A stretch of 64,000 bases of DNA, from the NCBI RefSeq assembly GCF_043944905.1, contig NZ_JBIMSN010000059.1, positions 1-64,000 on the forward strand, written 5' to 3'. Positions 8,213 to 16,446 of the stretch are shown here, piece after piece. The position numbers were made by a program, and so were the translations under genes. Source of the stretch: Antrihabitans spumae (GTDB lineage Bacteria; Actinomycetota; Actinomycetes; Mycobacteriales; Mycobacteriaceae). Position 1 is the stretch's first letter; every line of letters starts with the position of its first letter. The notes beneath the pieces were generated by a model. It was not told the DNA's origin. It searched no databases and worked only from the letters and a program-made list of their open reading frames with translations.

Positions 8213-8821
8213 ATGAAGACGACCGCGCCGAGACGAACCCAGCAGCAACGATCGGCGGAATCAGCAGAACGCCTTCGGCAGGCGTTGGCGGAACTGGTGA
8301 TCGAGCAGGGCTACGAACGCACCACCGCGGCCGAGATCGGACTCCGAGCGGGATACAGCCGCGCGATGGTGCGCGAACGATACGAATCGAAGGACCAACT
8401 GCTCGGCGCGCTGCACCGCGACTACGAAGCGCTGCTGCTCGGCCGCAACGACGAGGAGAGCGGACTCGCGCGGATCCTCGGAGCGTTCGATCGCCTGCAC
8501 CAATTCTCACTGGAGAAACCGATACTGCTGAAGGCGATCCTCATTGCAAGTTTCGAAGCGGCGGCCGGCGGGCACGTCATGCGGCCCGTCGTCGATAGGT
8601 GGCTCGCAGCGCTCGGCGCCCAACTCCAGCAGTGGATTCGGGAGGGCCTCGACGACGGAACCGTCAGCGCCGGAATCGATGTCGAGGCAGAGGTCGAGCA
8701 ATTGTTGATCGAAGCCATCGGAATCTCGTATCGCTGGATCCAGGATCCCGACCTCGACAGCATGCCGAGACGCCTGACAGCGTGGCGCGACCGGTCGATA
8801 GGGCGGCTGCGCCGCTCGTGA
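8213..8821 (+). CDS. TetR/AcrR-family transcriptional regulator
   Basis: A 202-residue TetR-type repressor. The N-terminal helix-turn-helix spans about residues 15-60 (LAELVIEQGYERTTAAEIGLRAG, then MVRERYESKDQLLGAL). The rest is a helical ligand-binding and dimerisation domain without recognisable ligand specificity. It is divergent from the MpaB-like oxygenase and shares a dyad with it, so the oxygenase gene is the likely target. Its TGA stop codon lies inside a copy of the dispersed palindromic repeat. Confidence 0.88.
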   Translation: MKTTAPRRTQQQRSAESAERLRQALAELVIEQGYERTTAAEIGLRAGYSRAMVRERYESKDQLLGALHRDYEALLLGRNDEESGLARILGAFDRLHQFSLEKPILLKAILIASFEAAAGGHVMRPVVDRWLAALGAQLQQWIREGLDDGTVSAGIDVEAEVEQLLIEAIGISYRWIQDPDLDSMPRRLTAWRDRSIGRLRRS

Positions 8822-8872
8822 GTCTCTTCGGCGGGCCCGACCACCGAAAAGACGCACGAGCGGCATAGCCGC
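8811..8872. repeat. Dispersed palindromic repeat, copy 2
   Basis: The arms at 8811-8831 and 8844-8864 are 21 bp long with two mismatches, around a short GC-rich loop. The core is CTCGTGAGTCTCTTCGG. A second small hairpin (GCGGC-ATA-GCCGC) follows at 8860-8872. The element fills the space between the convergent TetR and MBL-hydrolase genes and contains the TetR stop codon. It could act as a bidirectional terminator. Confidence 0.85.
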
Positions 8873-9775
8873 CTAGAAGGAAATCGCTTCCCCGCGCGGC
8901 AGTTGGACGAGGCGGGTGCCGTAGTCACGTCCGAGGTCGTCGACATCGGCCAGGAACTGCGGCCACTCCAGCCGCGGCACCGGTTTCGGCGGCTTGTCCT
9001 GCGACTCCAGGAAGTTGTCGTGGTGGCACGGGATGAACACCCTCGGACGCAACTGCGCACCGATTCTGGCGAAGTAGTCGGGTGTGCCTTGACGTGCGGC
9101 GAGGCAGGCGATTACGACATCGACAGGCTGCTGACGAGCGAAAGGTTCTGGCTCGAAGCCTGCGCTGGTGTGCAGATAGAACGAGGTGTCCGCGAACGTC
9201 ACCCGATAGGAGAAAACCTGACCGCGTGGCCAGCGGAACGGGCTGCGCGGCATGCCGGTGCCGCGGAGGTCGATCACATCAATCTTGCTTGCGACCGGCA
9301 CGATGCCGTGCCGTGACGCCACTGCCTCGACGCTGAAGGGGCCGACCGTCAGCTGCTCGCCGTCGACGACCGTGTGCAGCTGCGATTCACCGATGCCTTG
9401 CCGCCGAACGATTTCGGTCGTCGTATCGCTGCCGTAGACCACAGCGCTCGGACTGATCGTCGCAACTTCGGCGACGTCCATCGCATGATCCCAGTGGGTA
9501 TGCCCGACGAATATCGCGGACATGTCGGCGAACGACCGCCGGACCCGCTCACCGTCGGAGCGCGCCGACCGGAAGAAGGTGTCGACGAATCCAGGATTGC
9601 TGACGAAGGGATCGAAGCAGATTCGCGTCCCCTCGTAGGCGAGCACGATGCCGGCACATCCCGTCCACGTGATCGTTGCGCCGATCGGCTCGTCGCGGAG
9701 CCAACCCGGCGCCGGACCGTCGGTCGGAAAGATGTCTGCGGGAGCTCCCGCAGTCGGTGCGGTCATTGCCGCCAT
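8873..9775 (-). CDS. MBL-fold metal-dependent hydrolase (UlaG-like)
   Basis: A protein of about 300 residues with the metallo-beta-lactamase fold. The metal-binding HTHWDHAMD motif sits in the first half, ASRHG and the late PCHHDNF supply later ligands, and no signal peptide is present. Members of the UlaG/RomA-like branch hydrolyse phosphodiester, lactone or amide bonds; the substrate here cannot be told. Possible starts are ATG at 9790, 9775 or 9766; homology begins shortly after. The much longer open frame to 10087 runs into the M23 gene and is rejected. Convergent with the TetR gene across repeat copy 2. Confidence 0.78.
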   Translation of the reverse strand: MAAMTAPTAGAPADIFPTDGPAPGWLRDEPIGATITWTGCAGIVLAYEGTRICFDPFVSNPGFVDTFFRSARSDGERVRRSFADMSAIFVGHTHWDHAMDVAEVATISPSAVVYGSDTTTEIVRRQGIGESQLHTVVDGEQLTVGPFSVEAVASRHGIVPVASKIDVIDLRGTGMPRSPFRWPRGQVFSYRVTFADTSFYLHTSAGFEPEPFARQQPVDVVIACLAARQGTPDYFARIGAQLRPRVFIPCHHDNFLESQDKPPKPVPRLEWPQFLADVDDLGRDYGTRLVQLPRGEAISF

Positions 9776-9826
9776 ACAGCCGAGGCACATCGTTCGGATG
9801 CTACGGCGGTCCGCGCGTTGTGTGCC

Positions 9827-9852
9827 TGTGGATGAGCAGATAGTTATCCACA
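9827..9852. promoter_or_regulatory. Inverted pair of DnaA-box-like sequences
   Basis: TTATCCACA at 9844-9852 is identical to the E. coli consensus DnaA box. TGTGGATGA at 9827-9835 is its inverse with one mismatch, giving a TGTGGAT...ATCCACA dyad. The pair lies between the divergent MBL-hydrolase and M23-peptidase genes. No replication gene is nearby, so it may be a DnaA-regulated promoter or a titration site rather than an origin. Confidence 0.5.
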
Positions 9853-9903
9853 TTCGGTGATCGGCACTGTCGCAAACCGTGGCAACGGCACAACGCTGAA
9901 CGG

Positions 9904-10389
9904 ATGTGGAAACACCTCGTGGCGACTGGACTGGTTCTCGCGGTCGTCGGCAGTTCGCCGGCCGGCGCGGCCCCGCGTGGCGAGTACGACTGGCCGCTAC
10001 GCCCGCGACCACAGGTGGTGACCCCGTTCGACAACCCCGAACGCGACTGGCTCCCCGGTCACCGTGGTGTCGACCTCGCCGGCGCACCCGGTCAATCCGT
10101 TGTGGCCGCAGGCGACGGCATCGTCGTGTTCGCTGGCACGGTCGCGGGCAAACCGGTCGTCTCTATCGACCACGCCGGCGGCTTGCGCACCACGTACGAA
10201 CCGGTCGACGCGTCGGTGTCCGTCGGTCGGCGGATCGGTCGCGGTCACACCATCGGGACGCTGGAAGCGGGACATCCGGGCTGTCCGGCCGCTGCGTGCC
10301 TGCACTGGGGTCTGCGCCGCGACAGGGAGTATCTCGATCCACTCGGCTTGCTGCACGCCAGGCCCATCAGACTGAAACCCGTTACCTAG
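9904..10389 (+). CDS. Secreted M23-family peptidase
   Basis: A 161-residue exported protein with a signal peptide of about 22 residues (hydrophobic core then GAA) and an M23/LytM domain. The GHRGVDLAG motif gives the HxxxD zinc ligands. The usual HxH pair is CLHWG, so the first histidine is replaced by cysteine. Family members cut peptidoglycan cross-bridges or act as inactive activators. The same type of gene lies near xerC in M. tuberculosis (Rv2891). It converges on xerC with only 6 bp between the stop codons. Confidence 0.85.
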   Translation: MWKHLVATGLVLAVVGSSPAGAAPRGEYDWPLRPRPQVVTPFDNPERDWLPGHRGVDLAGAPGQSVVAAGDGIVVFAGTVAGKPVVSIDHAGGLRTTYEPVDASVSVGRRIGRGHTIGTLEAGHPGCPAAACLHWGLRRDREYLDPLGLLHARPIRLKPVT

Positions 10390-10395
10390 CAACTG

Positions 10396-11322
10396 CTATG
10401 CGCGCGGATGGGCCTGATCGTGGACCTTGCGCAACCGGGCGACCGAGACGTGTGTGTAGAGCTGTGTCGTGGCGAGGCTGGCATGGCCGAGCAACTCCTG
10501 CACGATCCTCAAATCCGCACCACCTTCGAGCAAATGTGTTGCCGCGGAATGCCTCAGCCCATGAGGACCGATGTCGGGCGCACCGGGAATCGCCGAGACC
10601 GTCTCGTGCACAACGGTCCTCGCCTGACGCTGGTCGATACGTTTGCCTCGTTTGCCGAGCAGCAGCGCGCGATCCGACTCGGCGGTCGCCAGTTCGGGTC
10701 GCCCGAACCGCAACCAGGTCTCGACCGCTTCGGCGGCCGGGCGACCGAACGGCACCGACCGCTCCTTGTTGCCCTTGCCGATCACCCGAACGAGATGACG
10801 GTCACGGTCGACGTCGTCGATGTCGAGGCCACACAGCTCACCGACCCGAATACCGGTCGAGTACAGCATCTCCACGATCAGCCGGTCCCGCACCGCAAGG
10901 GGATCGTGTTGCGCCGCGCCAAGTTCCGCGGCGTCCATCGCGTCTGCCGCCTGTTGCTGCCGAAGCACGGCAGGCAACGGCCGCAACGCCTTTGCCGAAG
11001 CGAGACGCGTACCCGGGTCGGCCGAAATTCGGCCGGTACGGGTGAGCCACGCAGTGAAAGTTCGGGCGGACGAGGTCCGTCGAGCCATCGTCGTTCGGGC
11101 CGCACCGCTCTTCGACTGTGCTGCAAGCCACGACCTGAGCAACCGCAGATCGATATCCGTCAACTGCGCTTCCGGCATCTGGGCCAAGAGGTGGGTGAGC
11201 AGCGCAGTCACATCGGCGACGTACGCCCGGACCGTGTGCGCCGACCGACCACGCTGCAGCCGAAGATGTTCGGCGAACGCATCGACGTCCGCCCGCATCG
11301 AATCGGGCAGTTCCGCAGTCAT
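10396..11322 (-). CDS. xerC: Tyrosine recombinase XerC
   Basis: A 308-residue site-specific recombinase that resolves chromosome dimers at dif with XerD. The N-terminal SAM-like domain covers residues 10-95. The catalytic domain shows Arg in TGIRVGELCG, Lys in GKGNKERSVPF, HGLRHSAATHLLEGG, the LLGHAS motif, and the nucleophilic Tyr in TTQLYTHV. The ATG at 11322 starts at the usual family position; the longer frame to 11577 reads through the divergent ABC-transporter promoter. It occupies the same syntenic place as M. tuberculosis xerC. Confidence 0.94.
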   Translation of the reverse strand: MTAELPDSMRADVDAFAEHLRLQRGRSAHTVRAYVADVTALLTHLLAQMPEAQLTDIDLRLLRSWLAAQSKSGAARTTMARRTSSARTFTAWLTRTGRISADPGTRLASAKALRPLPAVLRQQQAADAMDAAELGAAQHDPLAVRDRLIVEMLYSTGIRVGELCGLDIDDVDRDRHLVRVIGKGNKERSVPFGRPAAEAVETWLRFGRPELATAESDRALLLGKRGKRIDQRQARTVVHETVSAIPGAPDIGPHGLRHSAATHLLEGGADLRIVQELLGHASLATTQLYTHVSVARLRKVHDQAHPRA

Positions 11323-11469
11323 GGCCCAACAGTCGCTGCCCGCGCCCGCGCATGCAAGCTGGCTCGCCGGTCGACAAGGAACCGGTACAGACCCTGCCCG
11401 CGTAACGTCCCCGCAACTCTGACGGTCCGACGCGCAACCTCGACGCAACCACGGACTCCTACTGTGCGA

Positions 11470-12270
11470 ATGATGACGAGTGATTCGCCGGGCACCGGCA
11501 TCGACATCACCGGCCTGACCAAGACGTTCAAGCTGGGTCGCCGATCGGTGGAAGCACTGCAATCGGTCGACCTGCACACCGAGTCAGGTGCCTTTCTGAC
11601 GCTGCTCGGGCCGTCTGGTTGCGGTAAGTCGACAGTGCTGCGGATTCTCGCGGGACTCGAGACGCCGACAACGGGTACCGCGCTCATCAACGGGTACACC
11701 CCGGCGCAGTTGCGCGGCAGGCACGAACTCGGGATTGCATTTCAGGATTCGGCGTTGCTGCCGTGGCGCACGGTTGTGTCCAACATCAAACTGCCGCTTC
11801 AGGTTGCCGGGATTGCCCCCGACCCGAAGCTGATTGCCGACCTCGTCGCCCTCGTCGGACTCGAAGGTTTCGAGAAAGCGAAGCCCGCTCAACTGTCCGG
11901 TGGCATGCGTCAACGGGTCTCGATCGCGCGCGCTCTCGTCGTGAAGCCGACGGTCCTGCTGCTCGACGAACCGTTCGGCGCGCTCGACGACATGACCCGC
12001 CAACGACTCAACCTCGAATTGCTCCGCATCTGGACGGAGAAGCCCGCCACAACCTTGATGGTCACCCATGGCATCGCCGAGGCGGTATTCCTGTCGGACC
12101 TTGTCGCGGTGATGAGTCCGCGTCCCGGTCGCGTGCTCGAGATCGTCCGTATCGACCTCCCCCGACCACGTACGCCGGACATGATGCGAACACCCGAGTT
12201 TCACAAGATCCACGATCAGCTGTCGGAGTTGTTGTTCGGTCGATCCGCGGTTGCCGAAGGAATTGCGTGA
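11470..12270 (+). CDS. ABC transporter ATP-binding protein, NitT/TauT (SsuB-like) type
   Basis: A 266-residue ATPase of an import system. Walker A is GPSGCGKST at residues 48-56. The Q-loop is AFQDSALLPW, the signature is LSGGMRQR and Walker B is LLLDEPFGALDD. The PW after the Q-loop and the sequence overall place it with the nitrate/sulfonate/taurine and HMP-type importers. It is the first gene of an operon with two permeases (four-base overlaps) and a lipoprotein. ATG 11470 or 11473 are equivalent starts. The substrate cannot be deduced from the ATPase. Confidence 0.9.
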   Translation: MMTSDSPGTGIDITGLTKTFKLGRRSVEALQSVDLHTESGAFLTLLGPSGCGKSTVLRILAGLETPTTGTALINGYTPAQLRGRHELGIAFQDSALLPWRTVVSNIKLPLQVAGIAPDPKLIADLVALVGLEGFEKAKPAQLSGGMRQRVSIARALVVKPTVLLLDEPFGALDDMTRQRLNLELLRIWTEKPATTLMVTHGIAEAVFLSDLVAVMSPRPGRVLEIVRIDLPRPRTPDMMRTPEFHKIHDQLSELLFGRSAVAEGIA

Positions 12271-13031
12271 AGGCGCGACCGACCTGGCTCGGCGGCGCGA
12301 TCGGCATCCTCGGTCTGATCGTCGTCTGGTGGCTGCTCGCCGCGTTCGACGTCGCGGGCGGCACGATCCCTTCGCCTGGCACCGTTGTGTCGACGATGTA
12401 TTCGGACGGTTGGTCGCTCTACGGACCGAACTTCGGGATCACCGCGTCCGGCGCGCTGAAAGGCTTTCTCTGGGGCAACGCGCTGGCCATCGCGCTCGCC
12501 GTCGCGATCATCCTCGTGCCACCGATCGAGTCGTTGGCAACACAGCTCGCGATCCTCAGCTACTGCACTCCACTGCTTGCACTCGGTCCGATCATCCTTG
12601 TCGTCTTCGGGGGCCGGACCCCGACGATCTTCCTCGCGGCGATGTATTGCTTCTTCACGACGATGGTCGGCACGGTCGCCGGGCTTCGCTCTGCCGACCC
12701 CGCGAGCCTGGATCTCGTCGAGGCCTACGGGGGCGGAGCGTGGCAGAAGTTCACGAAAGTGCGGCTCATCGCTGCAGCGCCGAGCACGTTCGCGGCGTTG
12801 AAGATCGCCGCTCCGAGCGCAGTTCTCGGCGCGATTCTCGGTGAGTATCTCGGCGGTGTCGACAGCGGCATCGGCGTTGCGCTCACCGCGGCACAGACGT
12901 CGTACAACGTTCCGCGCACCTGGGGTATGGCGATCGCAGCGGCGGCACTTGCCGGTCTCGGCTATGCGATCGTCGCGGCCGTCGCCAGGCTCGTCACGCC
13001 GTGGACGTCGGCACGGGGAGCGATCCGATGA
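12267..13031 (+). CDS. ABC transporter permease (NitT/TauT type), first copy
   Basis: A 254-residue permease with about six transmembrane helices and the cytoplasmic EAA-type loop (VEAYGGGAWQKFTKVRLIAAAPS) that contacts the ATPase. The start GTG overlaps the ATPase stop (GTGA), and its own stop overlaps the next permease start (ATGA), so translation is coupled. A conserved GAILGEYLG segment follows the loop. The longer open frame to 11763 lies inside the ATPase gene and is not used. Confidence 0.88.
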   Translation: MKARPTWLGGAIGILGLIVVWWLLAAFDVAGGTIPSPGTVVSTMYSDGWSLYGPNFGITASGALKGFLWGNALAIALAVAIILVPPIESLATQLAILSYCTPLLALGPIILVVFGGRTPTIFLAAMYCFFTTMVGTVAGLRSADPASLDLVEAYGGGAWQKFTKVRLIAAAPSTFAALKIAAPSAVLGAILGEYLGGVDSGIGVALTAAQTSYNVPRTWGMAIAAAALAGLGYAIVAAVARLVTPWTSARGAIR

Positions 13032-13833
13032 CGCCAGCGCTGCGCCGGATCGGGAGGTTCCTGCTGCCGTTGGCAATCTCGATGGTTCTGATGCTGGCCA
13101 TCTGGTACCTCTTTCTCGCCGTCTTTCCGCAGGTGGGGCCGCGCGTCGGTAAATCGCCGCAGGATGTGTGGAACTACCTGTTCACCGGTCCGGCCTCGGG
13201 AACAGCTCGATCGAACCTGATCGACAATCTGCAGATCACGCTGCGCGATGCGGGTGTCGGATTCGCGGCCGGCATGCTCGCCGCTCTCGCTGTCGCCGCA
13301 GTGTTCGTCGTATTCAGGTCGATCGAGCAGACGTTCCTTCCCGTGGCCATGCTCCTGCGATCCGTGCCGCTCGTCGCGCTGACCCCGATCATCGTGCTGA
13401 TCTTCGGTCGCGGCGTAGTCGGCGTCGCGGTCCTCGCCGGGATCGTGGTGTTCTTTCCTGCGCTGGTGATGATCATGGTCGGGCTGCGGGCGGCGCCTCG
13501 CCAATCTCAGGAACTAGTCGAGGCGTACGGCGGCAGTCGATGGACGGCGCTGCGGCTCGTCGCGATACCTGCCGCGCTACCGTCGGTGTTCGCGGCTGCA
13601 CGCATCTCGAAGCCTCCTGTGCGCTGATCGGCGCACTCATCGGCGAATGGCTCGGTAGCGGCAGCGGCCTCGGTTCCAGCCTGATCAAGGCCATACCGCG
13701 CTACCAGTACAACGAGCTGTGGGCCTCGATTGCCATCGTCACCATCGTGTCGATCCTGCTCTACGCCATCGTCGGAGTGCTCGAAAACATCGTGCTCGCC
13801 CGCTTCGGTCCCGATGCAGGCAAGAGTGCCTGA
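13028..13833 (+). pseudogene. ABC transporter permease (NitT/TauT type), second copy, frameshifted
   Basis: The first frame gives a 199-residue permease (MTPALRRIG to ISKPPVR) that ends in TGA at 13625-13627, soon after the EAA loop (VEAYGGSRWTALRLVAIPAALPS). The missing C-terminal part (ALIGALIGEWLGSGSGLGSSLIKAI, then a last helix) continues immediately in another frame to 13833. An indel around 13613-13622 (one base lost or two gained) explains it, because the joined product aligns end to end with the first permease. It could be a true mutation or a sequencing error. If real, the protein loses its last one or two membrane helices. Confidence 0.8.
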
Positions 13834-13842
13834 ACGCACTCT
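13823..13842 (+). terminator. Hairpin at the end of the second permease
   Basis: A perfect 7-bp stem (AGAGTGC/GCACTCT) with a 6-base loop overlaps the permease stop codon. There is no U-run after it. It may be a weak terminator, or an mRNA-stabilising element that separates the permease message from the downstream binding-protein gene. Confidence 0.5.
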
Positions 13843-13848
13843 CGCCGT

Positions 13849-13867
13849 TGTTTACATCGGCTAAACA
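13849..13867. promoter_or_regulatory. Dyad upstream of the substrate-binding lipoprotein gene
   Basis: TGTTTA and TAAACA form a perfect inverted repeat with a 7-base spacer, 53 bp before the ATG of the binding protein. Its position suggests an operator, or a second promoter region, for the binding-protein gene. No regulator is encoded next to it. Confidence 0.4.
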
Positions 13868-13920
13868 TTCTCCACCGGAGAGGCAAAGTTCCCGAAACTC
13901 GGCAGCCATAGTGTTCGGCC

Positions 13921-15018
13921 ATGACGTCGTCGCAGCCAAGCCTTCCCCGCTCGCCCCGACCTATCGATCGTCGCACCTTCTTCCGATACTCCGCGTTCGC
14001 AGGCGTCGCTGTCGGCGGCACCGCACTGCTCGCGGCGTGCGGCAGCGACTCGTCCGATTCGTCGGGCGGCACCACCGACGACGGGTCGAAGTTCGGGACG
14101 GTCGCAGTGCAGTTGTCCTGGATCAAGAACATCGAGTTCGCAGGCGAGTACTTCGCGCTGGAGAAGGGCTACTACAAGGACGCCGGGTTCGGCAATGTGA
14201 ATCTCATTGCCGGCGGCGCCGCAGGAACCGGCATCGAAGCGGGCCTCGACACAGGCAAGGTCTGGATCGGCCTTTCGGCTCCACAGCTCACGGCTCCTGC
14301 GGTTCTGAATGGGCTGCCCGCCAAGATCGTCGGTGCCACCTATCAGAAGAACCCGTTCGCGATCGTCAGTTCTGCTGCCAAGCCGATCCTCACACCGCAA
14401 GACATGGTCGGCAAGAAGATCGGCGTGCAGGATTCCAACCAACTCGTCTTCGGGGCACTCCTCGACGCAAACGGTATCGATCCAGGCTCGATCACCGTCG
14501 TTCCTGCACAGTTCGACCCGACACCGCTTGCGAACGGCGAGGTCGACGGCTGGGTCAGCTACGTGACCAACGAACCGATAACGTTGGCAGCCAAAGGCTT
14601 TCCCAACCATGCAATGCTGTTCGCCGACTACAATCTGCCGCTCGTCGCGGAAACCTTCACAGTTCTGCAGGACACGATCGACAACGAGCGCGACAAGCTC
14701 AAAGCCTTCCTCATCGCGGAAATCAAAGGCTGGAAGGACGCCATCGCCGATCCCGCGGAGTCCGCACGACTCGCAGCCGAGGTCTACGGCAAGGATCAGA
14801 ACCTCGACGTCGCCGAGCAAACGAAAGAGGCGACCGCGCAGATCGGTCTGGTCGTGTCCGAAGACACCACCGCAAACGGCTTGTTCACCATGACGCCGAA
14901 GCTGGTCGAGGAGAACATCGCCGCGCTTGCGAAGGCGAAGCTCGACGTCACCGCCGACCAGCTTTTCGACCTCTCGATCATCGACGAGATCTACAAGGAG
15001 AACCCCGACCTGAAGTAG
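13921..15018 (+). CDS. ABC transporter substrate-binding lipoprotein (NMT1/THI5-like)
   Basis: A 365-residue periplasmic-type binding protein. A twin-arginine signal (DRRTFFRYSAF) runs into a lipobox with Cys40 (LLAAC), so it is probably exported by Tat and lipidated. The mature part starts with VQLSWIKNIEFAGEYFALEKGYYKDAGF, characteristic of NMT1/THI5-type proteins that bind pyrimidine precursors, riboflavin or similar small molecules. The context (ATPase and two permeases upstream) makes it the receptor of that importer. The ligand is not identifiable by eye. Confidence 0.88.
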   Translation: MTSSQPSLPRSPRPIDRRTFFRYSAFAGVAVGGTALLAACGSDSSDSSGGTTDDGSKFGTVAVQLSWIKNIEFAGEYFALEKGYYKDAGFGNVNLIAGGAAGTGIEAGLDTGKVWIGLSAPQLTAPAVLNGLPAKIVGATYQKNPFAIVSSAAKPILTPQDMVGKKIGVQDSNQLVFGALLDANGIDPGSITVVPAQFDPTPLANGEVDGWVSYVTNEPITLAAKGFPNHAMLFADYNLPLVAETFTVLQDTIDNERDKLKAFLIAEIKGWKDAIADPAESARLAAEVYGKDQNLDVAEQTKEATAQIGLVVSEDTTANGLFTMTPKLVEENIAALAKAKLDVTADQLFDLSIIDEIYKENPDLK

Positions 15019-15035
15019 CTCGGATCAGGGACGGA

Positions 15036-16280
15036 TCAATCGGTGAACGTCACCAGGTTCTGGTCAAGGATCATCTCGTCCTCGTGGTCCGACGGCGAAA
15101 GCCCCGGTACCAACTTCAACGGAATACCGGTCCCCTCGGATGCATCGAAATCTGCGGTGCTCGCCACCTGCGCAGTGACCGAGAACTTGTCGTACACGGC
15201 AGGCAGACCCTGTGACGCGAGCGGCGACGGACCGTTCATGACGTGCAGATGCAGATGTGGCGCAACCGAATTGCCGGTATTGCCGACCAACCCGATGACG
15301 TCGCCCTTGGTGACCTTGTCGCCGACCTTCGGCTTCACACTTCCTGGCTGCATGTGCGCGTAGTTGACGTAGAAGCCGTTGCCGATGTCGAGGACGACGT
15401 AGTTGCCGTCCGCGTCCTGCAGCGAGATGCCCGACGGGAAGGTTCCCGGTTCCTGCTCGGGCAGGTCGTTCTTCGTCCCGACGACGGTTCCGTCGGCAAC
15501 CGCGTAGACCTCTTTGCCGAAGATCTCGTAGTTCTTCGGATCTTTCGGGTCGCCGGTGAAGATCTTGAACTCTTCGTCCGCCTGCTCGTAGTCGATGGCA
15601 TAACGCTGAGCGACATAGGTCTGCCCGTCGACCGGAAGGATTGCGCGCGTGTGCCTTACCGCATCGCAGCAGCCGTCCGCCGCGATGTACCGCTCGCCAC
15701 GCAGCGGTGCCGACAGGACCGGCAATGTACGGTCGTCCACGTCGACTTCGCCGAGCCGCTCGGTGATTCGGTTCTGCCCGGGTGGAGCAGCCTCGGCGTT
15801 GACACTCACCTCGTGGATCAACTTGTCCGGCACGGTGGCGTCCTTATCCAACGTGACGTGCAGGAAGATCGTCGCGGCCTGGCCGGCGTCAAGAACGTCG
15901 GTGCCGTCGCGGCTCCCCGCAGGCTGGACCCGCGAATTCAGTGCATCACCGGTCAATTCACCGACGGCTCGGCCGGAGCCCTCGTCGAGTATCTTCAATC
16001 CTTCGATCTTCGTCGACCCGCTTGTGAAGTTGGTGACCGACAACTCGTACACGAGGTGCACTTTCCCATCGGAGCCTTCGAACGGTACGGGCGCGAACTC
16101 GACCGCGCCGACGATCGGGGTGAACTGCTCGTTTCCGACCTCTGTTGCGTTCGAACTCGAGGTCGACGACGAGCCGTCCGCATCGTCGTCGGAGTCACCG
16201 CACCCGGCCGCTGCGAGTGCAACGACTGCTAGCACTGTGACCATCGACCGAAAATGGCGTCGGCGAAGCTGGCTCGGCAT
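15036..16280 (-). CDS. M23-family peptidase lipoprotein
   Basis: A 414-residue exported lipoprotein: basic N-terminus, hydrophobic stretch and lipobox LAAAGC with Cys27, then a Ser/Asp-rich linker. Residues of about 50-180 form a beta-rich domain of unknown role. The C-terminal part is an M23 domain with AVADGTVV, VNYAHMQPGS, GLVGNTGNS and HLHLHV. The usual HxxxD is QRYAIDYE, so the first zinc-ligand histidine is absent, as in one M23 subgroup. It may be a peptidoglycan hydrolase or an inactive regulator. It converges on the ABC-transporter lipoprotein gene with 17 bp between the stops. Confidence 0.82.
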   Translation of the reverse strand: MPSQLRRRHFRSMVTVLAVVALAAAGCGDSDDDADGSSSTSSSNATEVGNEQFTPIVGAVEFAPVPFEGSDGKVHLVYELSVTNFTSGSTKIEGLKILDEGSGRAVGELTGDALNSRVQPAGSRDGTDVLDAGQAATIFLHVTLDKDATVPDKLIHEVSVNAEAAPPGQNRITERLGEVDVDDRTLPVLSAPLRGERYIAADGCCDAVRHTRAILPVDGQTYVAQRYAIDYEQADEEFKIFTGDPKDPKNYEIFGKEVYAVADGTVVGTKNDLPEQEPGTFPSGISLQDADGNYVVLDIGNGFYVNYAHMQPGSVKPKVGDKVTKGDVIGLVGNTGNSVAPHLHLHVMNGPSPLASQGLPAVYDKFSVTAQVASTADFDASEGTGIPLKLVPGLSPSDHEDEMILDQNLVTFTD

Positions 16281-16419
16281 TGGTCTTCCGTTCGGTTGTC
16301 GCGGTGCCCCGGATGATTGTCGATTCGGGCGAGATCATCGACGGTCCTGGCGAGGATCGCAACCATTGTGCGGCCTCGGCGTCTTCGTGGGGAAGGTTTT
16401 CGACTACCGCCGCATTCGG

Positions 16420-16435
16420 ACTGCGCAGGCGCAGT
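16420..16435. promoter_or_regulatory. Perfect palindrome before the monooxygenase gene
   Basis: ACTGCGC-AG-GCGCAGT, a 16-bp perfect inverted repeat, ends 11 bp before the ATG of the flavin monooxygenase. In this position a bound repressor, or an RNA hairpin, would interfere with initiation. No regulator gene is adjacent. The rest of the 166-bp gap to the M23 lipoprotein start shows no other clear signal. Confidence 0.4.
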
Positions 16436-16446
16436 AGGTTGGCTTG

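Noticed and set aside
9766..10087. N-terminal extension of the MBL hydrolase to base 10087
   Set aside because: It overlaps the M23 gene, lacks homology and crosses the DnaA-box region.
11323..11469. Possible TPP or FMN riboswitch before the NitT/TauT-type importer
   Set aside because: None of the conserved riboswitch segments is visible in the 147-bp leader.
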